From: an uncultured Clostridia bacterium
GTDB taxonomy: Bacteria > Bacillota > Clostridia > Oscillospirales > Acutalibacteraceae
Direction of reading: 5' to 3'
NCBI GenBank assembly: GCA_947623765.1
Contig: CANQIG010000112.1
Span: forward strand, 1-6,400
DNA length: 6,400 nt
The translations under genes and the position numbers were made by a program. Positions within the stretch are counted from its first letter, which is position 1. Each line of letters begins with the position of its first letter. Under the pieces are notes generated by a model that was given only the letters and a program-made list of their open reading frames with translations, was not told the origin of the DNA and ran no database searches. This document shows, in pieces, positions 1 to 5,786 of this stretch.

Positions 1-34
1 GCCGGATCGGGAAGCTTTTTCCAAAGAGTTTCAT
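1..34 (-). CDS. 5' end of third gene of the moxR-DUF58 operon (partial, product not identifiable)
   Basis: An ATG at 34-32 on the minus strand overlaps the TGA stop of the DUF58 gene in an ATGA arrangement. It reads MKLFGKSFPIR before leaving the window. A good ribosome binding site (GAGGTGG, complement of 40-46) lies 5 bases upstream, inside the end of the DUF58 gene, so translation from here is well supported. In Firmicutes the gene after moxR and DUF58 is most often a large membrane protein with a transglutaminase-like domain. That is only a context-based guess, because eleven residues carry no family signature. Confidence 0.7.
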   Translation of the reverse strand, partial: MKLFGKSFPIR

Positions 35-1158
35 ACGCGCCACCTCACAATGTCCACGCGCTTCGACGAATCCGTCATCTTGTTGCGCTCCGGCATATTG
101 CGGTCATAGGGGAGAATCCACAGGGCCTCGTGCGCCCCGGCGAGCAGTTCGAGGGAGGGCAGGAGGCGGAGCTTCTGCTCCTTCGAGACGAGCACATAGA
201 GGTTATTTTCCTGATCGCCCCGCTCATATTCCGCCTCCATGACGGCGGTCATGGGCGTGAGATCGTTTCGGCACTCGATGCGCGCCAGCAGGCGGCGCAT
301 ATAGAGCGCGGCGTTCTGGCCGGCGAGCTCGCCGGTGTCGAGCGTCTTCCCGGTGAGCACGTCCACGCCGTTCCCGACGATCCGGACCGAGATGCCGTCG
401 AGCAGCATCCGCTCCGCGAGCTCCGCCGCGATCGAGAAGGAGAGCTCGTTTAGGGTATCGGTCACGGCAGCACCGACGCCCTCGGAATCGAGGAGCAGAA
501 CGACCTTCTGGGAGAGGGTCGATTCATGCAGATTCACGAGCAGCGTGCCGTTGCGGGCGGACGCCTTCCAGTTGATGTGCTTCATCGGGTCGGTGCGGCG
601 GTAGTCGCGGATCCCGGCGAACTCGAACGGGTCGTCGTAGACGCGGCGTCGGCTCACCACCATGCCCATGATCTTGCTGTACGGGATGCGCACGTCGTTC
701 GTGCCGATGCGCGCGGGGAGGACGTAGAGCTCCGTGTCCTGCGCGGCGTGTTCGACGAACTTCTCCTGCATCAGCAGATCGTAGGAGGAGACCGTCGTGG
801 AACGGATCGTATAGTAGCCGCGCTTCTTCGCCTCGAAGGGCAGGACGCGCGTGATGCGCTGGCGCACCGAGGCGGTGAAGATGTCCCGCCGGTATGTCAT
901 GTCGCTGACCGTCGCGTTCTCCGCACTGGAAAACGCGAGGAAGCGGCTCATGTCAAAGCCCACTTCCAGCGCGGGAAGGGGCAGATATTTGTCGTTGACG
1001 ATGGTCTCCACGAGATTGGTCCGGTCGCCGCAGAACACATGGTCTCGCTCGAACGCGATCTTCACGTCGAGCCGCCGGTTCCAGTACCGGCGGAAGATCA
1101 GCTTCTGCGCCAGAAAGAGCGCCCCGAGGAGCACCAGGAGCAGCAGAAAGATCCTCAT
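31..1158 (-). CDS. DUF58 domain-containing membrane-anchored protein
   Basis: This 375-residue protein pairs with the MoxR ATPase encoded just upstream. Residues 1-22 form one hydrophobic segment (RIFLLLLVLLGALFLAQKLIF) followed by basic residues (RRYWNRR), so it is probably an N-terminal membrane anchor with the rest in the cytoplasm. The DUF58 signature lies at about 174-202: YDDPFEF, then an RDY motif, TDP and H-I-NWKASAR. After it comes a vWA-like strand, VVLLLDSEG, at 219-227. The length is normal for the family. The ATG at 1158-1156 overlaps the moxR stop by 4 bp, with an AGAGGA ribosome binding site (complement of 1168-1173) 9 bases upstream, which fits translational coupling. The biochemical function of DUF58 proteins is not settled; they are thought to be vWA-type partners of MoxR chaperones. 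The family call is firm, the role is not. Confidence 0.93.
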   Translation of the reverse strand: MRIFLLLLVLLGALFLAQKLIFRRYWNRRLDVKIAFERDHVFCGDRTNLVETIVNDKYLPLPALEVGFDMSRFLAFSSAENATVSDMTYRRDIFTASVRQRITRVLPFEAKKRGYYTIRSTTVSSYDLLMQEKFVEHAAQDTELYVLPARIGTNDVRIPYSKIMGMVVSRRRVYDDPFEFAGIRDYRRTDPMKHINWKASARNGTLLVNLHESTLSQKVVLLLDSEGVGAAVTDTLNELSFSIAAELAERMLLDGISVRIVGNGVDVLTGKTLDTGELAGQNAALYMRRLLARIECRNDLTPMTAVMEAEYERGDQENNLYVLVSKEQKLRLLPSLELLAGAHEALWILPYDRNMPERNKMTDSSKRVDIVRWRV

Positions 1159-2099
1159 CGCGACCAGTCCTCTGTCGGGAGCGGGACGCTGTCCAGCACC
1201 GCCTGCATGGCGGCCTTCTGGGCTTCCGTGACGCCGGCCGCGCCGGAGAGTTGGAGCCGGTGGGCGAGGACGGGCACGGCGAGCGCCTTGACGTCCTCCG
1301 GGACGACATAGCTGCCGCCGCGCAGCAGCGCGTATGCCCGCACCGCACGGAGCAGCGCGAGCGTGCCGCGCGGGCTGACGCCCATCTCGATGTCGCTGCG
1401 GCTGCGCGTGGCCTGGCAGAGCGAGACCAGATAGTCGAGGAGCACCGGGTGGATATAGATCTCCTTGGCTTCCCGCTGCAGGGCGAGGATGTCCGCCCCG
1501 GTGCAGACGCTGTCCAGCGTCTCGAGCGGTTCGTCCTTCATGAAGCGCAGGAGGATCGCCTTCTCCTGCTCAGGCGTCGGCGCCTGCATGGAGATACGCA
1601 TGAGGAAACGGTCGAGCTGGGCCTCCGGCAGCGGATAGGTGCCGAGCGTCTCGATCGGGTTCTGCGTCGCGATGACGAAAAACGGCGCTTCGAGCTTCAT
1701 CGTTTCGCCGTCCACGGTGATCTGGCGTTCTCCCATGCACTCCAGAAGACTGGACTGCGTGCGCGGCGTCGCACGGTTGATCTCGTCCGCGAGGAGAAGA
1801 TTGCAGAACGCGGGCCCGGGGCTGAACACGAAGTCGTTTTCCTTCTGGTTGAAGAAGTTGAGTCCCGTCACGTCGCTCGGCAGCAGGTCCGGCGTGAACT
1901 GGATGCGGCTGAATTTCGCGCTGACGGACTTCGCGAGAGACTTCGCCAGAACGGTCTTGCCCATGCCCGGCACGTCCTCGATCAGGACGTGGCCGTCCGC
2001 GATCATCGAGGTGAGCAGCAGCGTCACGACCTCTTCGGAGCCGATCATGACCCGCCCGATATTTTCCCGGATTTTCTGAACCAGATCTTTTGTTTCCAT
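1155..2099 (-). CDS. MoxR-family AAA+ ATPase
   Basis: This 314-residue ATPase is a cytoplasmic AAA+ protein of the MoxR class, whose members are thought to act as chaperones or cofactor-insertion factors for vWA-domain partners. Visible motifs are Walker A EDVPGMGKT (41-49), Walker B LLLADE (101-106), sensor-1 region ATQNP (144-148), the conserved TYPLPEAQLDRF stretch (154-165) with the likely arginine finger, and sensor-2 region GVSPRG (240-245). The C-terminal lid ends in VPEDVKALAVPVLAHRL, and the length is usual for the family. The frame stays open upstream to about 2384, but the start at 2099 is chosen because AGGAGG sits 6 bases before it and family members begin at this point. It is the first gene of the leftward operon, 4-bp overlapped with the DUF58 gene. 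The general class is certain; the client is unknown. Confidence 0.95.
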   Translation of the reverse strand: METKDLVQKIRENIGRVMIGSEEVVTLLLTSMIADGHVLIEDVPGMGKTVLAKSLAKSVSAKFSRIQFTPDLLPSDVTGLNFFNQKENDFVFSPGPAFCNLLLADEINRATPRTQSSLLECMGERQITVDGETMKLEAPFFVIATQNPIETLGTYPLPEAQLDRFLMRISMQAPTPEQEKAILLRFMKDEPLETLDSVCTGADILALQREAKEIYIHPVLLDYLVSLCQATRSRSDIEMGVSPRGTLALLRAVRAYALLRGGSYVVPEDVKALAVPVLAHRLQLSGAAGVTEAQKAAMQAVLDSVPLPTEDWSR

Positions 2100-2105
2100 T
2101 GGAGA

Positions 2106-2111
2106 CCTCCT
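2106..2111 (-). promoter_or_regulatory. ribosome binding site of the MoxR gene
   Basis: On the minus strand this reads AGGAGG, a perfect Shine-Dalgarno core, 6 bases before the ATG at 2099. It decides the start against longer in-frame alternatives that would reach back across the promoter and into the opposing regulator gene. Confidence 0.85.
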
Positions 2112-2160
2112 AATTTGCGCAAGTCGAAACGGGCGCTTGCCAGATACTTCTTTATTGATA

Positions 2161-2189
2161 AGAATACACCATTTGTGTGCAAAAATCAA
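2161..2189 (-). promoter_or_regulatory. sigma-A type promoter for the moxR-DUF58 operon
   Basis: Read on the minus strand, the -35 element TTGATT (complement of 2184-2189) and -10 element TATTCT (complement of 2161-2166) are separated by exactly 17 bases. Each matches the vegetative consensus at 4 of 6 positions. Transcription would start near 2154 and give a leader of about 55 bases ending in a strong ribosome binding site. The leader contains an 8-bp palindrome, TTGCGCAA, at 2115-2122. Supported by sequence only. Confidence 0.65.
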
Positions 2190-2214
2190 GCCGGAGCGCA
2201 TATGCGTGCAAAAA
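2174..2214. repeat. near-direct repeat and palindrome between the divergent promoters (possible operator)
   Basis: Two copies of TGnGTGCAAAAA occur at 2174-2185 and 2203-2214, offset by 29 bp. Between them, touching the second copy, is the perfect 10-bp palindrome CGCATATGCG (2197-2206). The first copy overlaps the spacer and -35 of the leftward promoter; the second lies about 16 bp upstream of the -35 of the rightward promoter. The position is what one would expect of a binding site controlling one or both operons, perhaps for the adjacent RpiR-family protein. The A-rich parts of the repeat are low in complexity, so chance similarity is possible. Confidence 0.35.
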
Positions 2215-2229
2215 AAATTGTAAAATTGC

Positions 2230-2258
2230 TTGCATTTTGGTTTTAAATGCGTTAGAAT
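2230..2258 (+). promoter_or_regulatory. sigma-A type promoter for the rpiR-flavoprotein-cmk-plsC-ispH operon
   Basis: TTGCAT (2230-2235) and TAGAAT (2253-2258) are separated by 17 bases. They match the vegetative consensus at 4 of 6 and 5 of 6 positions, in an AT-rich stretch that stands out from the GC-rich coding DNA. Transcription would start near 2265, giving an untranslated leader of about 67 bases before the regulator start at 2332. I saw no riboswitch-like or terminator-like structure in that leader. It is the best promoter seen for the whole rightward gene cluster. Confidence 0.7.
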
Positions 2259-2331
2259 GAACGTAATTGGTATTTGCCTTTGCGGGTATGGGTATTTTCT
2301 GCGGAAAAGAACACGGGGAGGCCTTCTGGAG

Positions 2332-3219
2332 ATGAATATGCAACTGATCGAACGCATCCGGGAGAACGAGCATTCGTTCTCCAAAGGACAGCGACGGATC
2401 GCAAAGTATATCGAAGAGCATTATGATTCCGTGGCGTTCATGACGGCGTCGAAGCTGGGCGTCACGGTGGGCGTGAGTGAATCCACGGTCGTGCGTTTCG
2501 CGACGGAGATCGGGTATTCCGGGTATCCCGCGCTGCAGCAGGCGATCCAAGAGATGATCCGCAACCGTCTGACCACGGTCCAGCGGCTGGAGAACACGTC
2601 GCGGAACGTGCCGCTCGACCGCCTTCTCGACGCCGTTTTGGAACAGGATATCGATCTGATTCGCCGTACGGCGGAGACCGTTTCGCACGACGCGTTCTAC
2701 CGGGCCGCCGACGCGCTGACAAAAGCGCGCCGGGTCTATGTGGTGGGCGCGGGGAGCTCGGCGGCCCTCGCCGCGTTTTTGACGCATTATCTCTCGCTGA
2801 TCTATGAATCGGTCCGCCAGCTGGACGCGACGAGCGAGTCGCAGATCCTCCAGCAGCTCGTGCACATCGGCCCTGCGGACGCGCTCATCGCGATCAGCTT
2901 CCCGCGCTATTCCAAGAAGGTCGTCACGGCGCTGCGCCACGCGTCGAACAGCGGCGCGTCCGTGGTGGCGATCACGGACAGCGAGCTTTCGCCCATCGCG
3001 AAGCACGCAGAGCATGTGCTCCTCGCGAAGAGCGATATGGTGTCGTTCGTCGACTCCATCGTCGCGCCGATGGCGCTCATCAACGCGCTGATCGTGACAA
3101 TCGCGATCAAGAAAAAGGACGAGGTCTCGAAGACCCTCGGCGACCTCGAGAAGATCTGGGGCGAGTACGGCGTGTTTGAGACCGTGGACCCCAGCGGGAA
3201 CAGTGGACAGAACATTTGA
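2332..3219 (+). CDS. RpiR/MurR-family transcriptional regulator (HTH + SIS domains)
   Basis: This 295-residue protein has the two-domain build of RpiR-family regulators, which bind DNA through an N-terminal helix-turn-helix and sense phosphosugars through a C-terminal SIS domain. The HTH region spans about residues 1-77, with FSKGQRRIAKYI at 16-27 and the recognition part SESTVVRFATEIGYSGY at 49-65. The SIS domain starts near 125 with VYVVGAGSS (135-143), contains ISFPRYSKK, and continues to about 265. The ATG at 2332 is chosen because family homology starts here, with GGGGAGG (2315-2321) 10 bases upstream. An ATG at 2338 with GGAG 6 bases upstream is equally plausible and would remove only two residues. 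The frame is open further upstream, but that would start at or inside the promoter. It is the first gene of a housekeeping operon and overlaps the next gene by 17 bp. The ligand cannot be told from sequence; self-regulation is an inference. Confidence 0.93.
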   Translation: MNMQLIERIRENEHSFSKGQRRIAKYIEEHYDSVAFMTASKLGVTVGVSESTVVRFATEIGYSGYPALQQAIQEMIRNRLTTVQRLENTSRNVPLDRLLDAVLEQDIDLIRRTAETVSHDAFYRAADALTKARRVYVVGAGSSAALAAFLTHYLSLIYESVRQLDATSESQILQQLVHIGPADALIAISFPRYSKKVVTALRHASNSGASVVAITDSELSPIAKHAEHVLLAKSDMVSFVDSIVAPMALINALIVTIAIKKKDEVSKTLGDLEKIWGEYGVFETVDPSGNSGQNI

Positions 3220-4435
3220 CGCCATTGTCGTGGGCGGCGGGCCTGCGGGGATGATGGCGGCGGCTACGGCGGCGGCGCGCGGCAGGCGCGTCCTGCTGCT
3301 GGACAAGAACGACCGCCTCGGGAAAAAGCTGCGCATCACCGGGAAGGGCCGCTGCAACGTGACGAACGACTGCGAGCCGGACGCGGTGATCCGCTCGACG
3401 CCGGGAAACGGCAGATTCCTCTTCAGCGCGGTACACGCGTTTCCGCCGGAGGCGACGAAGCGGCTGTTCGAGTCGCTCGGCGTCCCGCTCAAGACGGAGC
3501 GGGGACAGCGGGTATTCCCGGTCTCGGACTGCGCGGAGGACGTCGCGGAGGCTTTGATCAGTAGACTGCGGGCGCTCGGCGTCCAGACGGAAAAGGCACG
3601 CGTGCGGTCCGTCCTCACGGAAGACGGGGCGGTCGCAGGCGTGCGCACGGAGAGCGGCGCGTTCACGGCGCCCCATGTGCTGCTCGCCATGGGAGGCGCG
3701 TCCTACCCGGGGACCGGCTCGAACGGCGACGGCGCGCGGCTCGCGGCGTCGCTCGGACATACCGTGACGCCGCTGCGGCCCTCGCTCGTCGGGCTGCGCT
3801 CCGACGACCCGGACTGTCCCGCCGCGCAGGGGCTTTCCCTCGTGAACTGCGGCGTGAAGGTCCGGGACGAAAAGACAGGCAAAGTGATCTACGAGGATTT
3901 CGGGGAGCTTTTATTCACGCACGACGGCCTTTCCGGGCCGACGGTGCTCAGCGCGAGCGCGCATCTCAGGGAGATGGAGCCGGGCCGGTACACGGTCCTG
4001 ATCGATCTCAAGCCTGCGCTCTCCGAGGAACAGCTCGACAAACGGCTGCTCCGGGACCTCGGGGAGAATAAGAACCGGAATTTTGCGAACTCGCTCCCGG
4101 CGCTGCTGCCGCAGAGCCTCATCGGGCCGGTGGTGCGCCGCAGCGGCATCCCGCCCGCGTGCAAGTGCAACAGCGTTACGAAAGAACAGCGGCAGAGCCT
4201 TCTGCGGGTCCTCAAGGGCTTTGCGGTCTCCGTTTCGGGATTTGCGCCGATCGAAGGCGCGATCGTCACGGCGGGCGGCGTGGACGTCCGCGAGGTGGAC
4301 CCGAGGACCATGGCCTCGAAGAAGGTGCCCGGGCTGTTTTTTGCCGGGGAGATCCTCGACGTGGACGCGTACACCGGCGGGTTCAATCTGCAGATCGCGT
4401 TTTCTACCGGCTTTTGCGCCGGGCAAAACATATAA
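3203..4435 (+). CDS. HI0933/YhiN-family NAD(P)/FAD-dependent oxidoreductase
   Basis: This 410-residue flavoprotein belongs to the HI0933 (YhiN/BaiN-like) family. Its N-terminal Rossmann fold shows the dinucleotide-binding motif IVVGGGPAG (8-16) and an acidic residue ending the second strand (LLLDK, 31-35). The family hallmark TGKGRCNVTN is at 46-55. The C-terminal FAD-binding part has TAGGV (356-360) and GEILDVDAYTGGFNLQ (382-397). Length is typical. The GTG at 3203 is preferred over a TTG at 3176 because homologues begin a few residues before the Rossmann strand. No clear ribosome binding site precedes it, and it overlaps the regulator gene by 17 bp, so coupled translation is likely. Some relatives were reported in bile-acid metabolism (BaiN), but this gene is next to cmk in many Clostridia as a housekeeping gene. 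The substrate is unknown, and no bile-acid role should be read from the name. Confidence 0.93.
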   Translation: MDRTFDAIVVGGGPAGMMAAATAAARGRRVLLLDKNDRLGKKLRITGKGRCNVTNDCEPDAVIRSTPGNGRFLFSAVHAFPPEATKRLFESLGVPLKTERGQRVFPVSDCAEDVAEALISRLRALGVQTEKARVRSVLTEDGAVAGVRTESGAFTAPHVLLAMGGASYPGTGSNGDGARLAASLGHTVTPLRPSLVGLRSDDPDCPAAQGLSLVNCGVKVRDEKTGKVIYEDFGELLFTHDGLSGPTVLSASAHLREMEPGRYTVLIDLKPALSEEQLDKRLLRDLGENKNRNFANSLPALLPQSLIGPVVRRSGIPPACKCNSVTKEQRQSLLRVLKGFAVSVSGFAPIEGAIVTAGGVDVREVDPRTMASKKVPGLFFAGEILDVDAYTGGFNLQIAFSTGFCAGQNI

Positions 4436-4459
4436 GAAATCGAAAAACGGGGGAGTTTT

Positions 4460-5134
4460 ATGTTTGCGATCGCCATCGACGGTCCGGCGGGCGCTGGAAA
4501 AAGCAGCGCCGCGAAGGCTGTCGCGCAGGCGCTGGGTTTTGTTTATGTGGATACGGGCGCGCTTTACCGCGCCGTTGGGCTGTACCTGCTGCGGCACGGG
4601 ATCGGGCCCGGGAGCGAAGCGGATGTCACGGCGGCGCTCCCGCGGATCACGGTCGATCTCGGATACCGCGAGGACGGCCAGCACGTCTTCCTCTGCGGGG
4701 AGGACGTGACCGGGGAGATCCGCACGCCGGAGGTCTCCATGGCGGCGTCCGCGTGTTCCGCGATCCCCGCCGTGCGCGCGTTCCTGTTCTCGCTCCAGAC
4801 CGGCATGGCGGAGCGGTACGACGTGGTCATGGACGGAAGGGACATCGGGACCGTGGTCCTGCCGAACGCGCAGCTCAAGATCTTCCTGACCGCCTCGCCC
4901 GAAGCGCGGGCCGAGCGTCGGTGCAGGGAGCTCGAAGCGCGCGGCACGCCGGTCGATTATGCGGAAACGCTCGCCGACGTGATCCGGCGGGACCGGCAGG
5001 ACACGGAACGCGCCGCCGCGCCGCTCCGTGCGGCGGAGGACAGCGTCACCGTGGATTCGGACCCGATGACGCTCGACGAGGTGGTGGAGACCGTTCTCGG
5101 GCTCGCGAGGGAAAGGATGGGACCGCATGGATAA
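4460..5134 (+). CDS. cmk: cytidylate kinase (CMP/dCMP kinase)
   Basis: This enzyme phosphorylates CMP and dCMP with ATP to give CDP and dCDP in the cytoplasm. It salvages CMP released by lipid synthesis and RNA turnover and feeds dCTP formation. The 224-residue length fits the long bacterial form with the CMP-binding insert. Walker A GPAGAGKSS is at 8-16, then YVDTGALYR at 29-37, the insert region GEDVTGEIRTPEVS at 80-93, and the signature DGRDIGTVV at 125-133. Residues equivalent to the CMP-contacting arginines and aspartate of the E. coli enzyme (alignment made from memory) appear as R37, R106, R127, D128, R177 and R184, so it should be active. GGGGGAG at 4449-4455 is 4 bases before the ATG. 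A gap of 24 bp separates it from the flavoprotein gene, and it overlaps plsC by 8 bp. Confidence 0.97.
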   Translation: MFAIAIDGPAGAGKSSAAKAVAQALGFVYVDTGALYRAVGLYLLRHGIGPGSEADVTAALPRITVDLGYREDGQHVFLCGEDVTGEIRTPEVSMAASACSAIPAVRAFLFSLQTGMAERYDVVMDGRDIGTVVLPNAQLKIFLTASPEARAERRCRELEARGTPVDYAETLADVIRRDRQDTERAAAPLRAAEDSVTVDSDPMTLDEVVETVLGLARERMGPHG

Positions 5135-5786
5135 AAAGCGAAGCCAGCCCGCGTGGTGGTATTTTCTCGCCCGGGGCGTGATGCTCCTGATCTTCAAGGT
5201 GCTCCATCCGTATAAGATCGTCGGCAAGGAGAACGTGCCGCGCAGCGGAGGAACGCTGGTCTGCTCGAACCACGTCACTTACGGCGACCCGATCTACGTC
5301 GCCTGCGCGATCCCGAAGCGGCAGATGCACTTTATGGCGAAGGCAGAGCTGTTCAAAAACCCGATCGCCGGGTGGTTCCTGCGGTCGCTCGGCGCGTTCC
5401 CGATCTCGCGCGGGACTGGCGGCGCGGAGGGCATCCAGACCGCGATGCGGCTCCTCGGGGACGGGCAGGTCGTCTGTATGTTCCCGGAGGGGACGCGCTC
5501 AAAGACCGGAGAGCTTCTGAACATGAAGACCGGGGCGTCCATGCTCGCGGAGAAGACGCGGTGCACCGTCCTTCCGGTGGCGATCGTCGGCAAAGGCGGC
5601 ACGCCGCCGAAGATCTTCCGCCGGATGATGATCTGCGTCGGAGAACCGCTCTCGTATGAAGCGCTCGGGCTGAACGGCGCTTCTCCCGCCGGGTACCGCG
5701 CGGCGATCCGGACGATCCAAGAGAAAGTCCGCGAGATGCGCGAGGAGGCCATTCGACAGATGGACGGAAAGGGGAGAGCCGCATGA
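5127..5786 (+). CDS. plsC: 1-acyl-sn-glycerol-3-phosphate acyltransferase (PlsC/LPLAT family)
   Basis: This membrane-associated enzyme transfers an acyl chain to lysophosphatidic acid, forming phosphatidic acid, the precursor of all glycerophospholipids. The 219-residue protein has all four family motifs. The catalytic NHVTYGD (H49, D54) is at 48-54, GAFPISRG at 89-96, the phosphate-binding FPEGTRS at 119-125, and VLPVAIVG at 148-155. An N-terminal stretch with aromatic and hydrophobic residues (about 10-26, with W10, W11 and LLIF) could contact or enter the membrane. AAGGA (5113-5117) lies 9 bases before the ATG, which overlaps the end of cmk by 8 bp. The end overlaps ispH by 4 bp. The family is certain; the specificity for lysophosphatidate is likely from length and context but not provable by eye. 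Confidence 0.93.
   Translation: MDKKRSQPAWWYFLARGVMLLIFKVLHPYKIVGKENVPRSGGTLVCSNHVTYGDPIYVACAIPKRQMHFMAKAELFKNPIAGWFLRSLGAFPISRGTGGAEGIQTAMRLLGDGQVVCMFPEGTRSKTGELLNMKTGASMLAEKTRCTVLPVAIVGKGGTPPKIFRRMMICVGEPLSYEALGLNGASPAGYRAAIRTIQEKVREMREEAIRQMDGKGRAA

Noticed and set aside
1155..2099. MoxR ATPase as part of a defence island (ternary MoxR-vWA type systems)
   Set aside because: Neighbours are DUF58 and core metabolic genes with no nuclease, protease effector, integrase or other defence gene, so the common housekeeping MoxR-DUF58 arrangement fits better.
2269..2304. Short repeated GTATTT and TGCGG words in the regulator leader, considered as a riboswitch or attenuator
   Set aside because: The words are direct rather than inverted, no stable stem or terminator-like U-run follows, and no known riboswitch core is recognisable.
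2230..2331. N-terminal extension of the RpiR regulator (TTG at 2230 or ATG at 2257)
   Set aside because: The TTG is the -35 hexamer and the ATG overlaps the -10 hexamer of the best promoter; the extra residues do not resemble the family N-terminus, and better ribosome binding sites serve 2332/2338.
2100..2384. Longer MoxR product starting upstream of 2099
   Set aside because: It would read through the promoter region and into the start of the opposing regulator, while AGGAGG 6 bases before the ATG at 2099 and family alignment fix the shorter start.
2152..3690. Long minus-strand open frame of 512 codons opposite the regulator and flavoprotein genes
   Set aside because: It lies antisense to two clearly recognised proteins. 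High GC at third positions removes stops from the opposite strand, and its translation is rich in Arg, Ala and His with no recognisable motif.
3911..5278. Minus-strand open frame of 455 codons opposite the flavoprotein gene and cmk
   Set aside because: Same GC-driven antisense artefact; it crosses gene boundaries, has no ribosome binding site of note and no domain signature.
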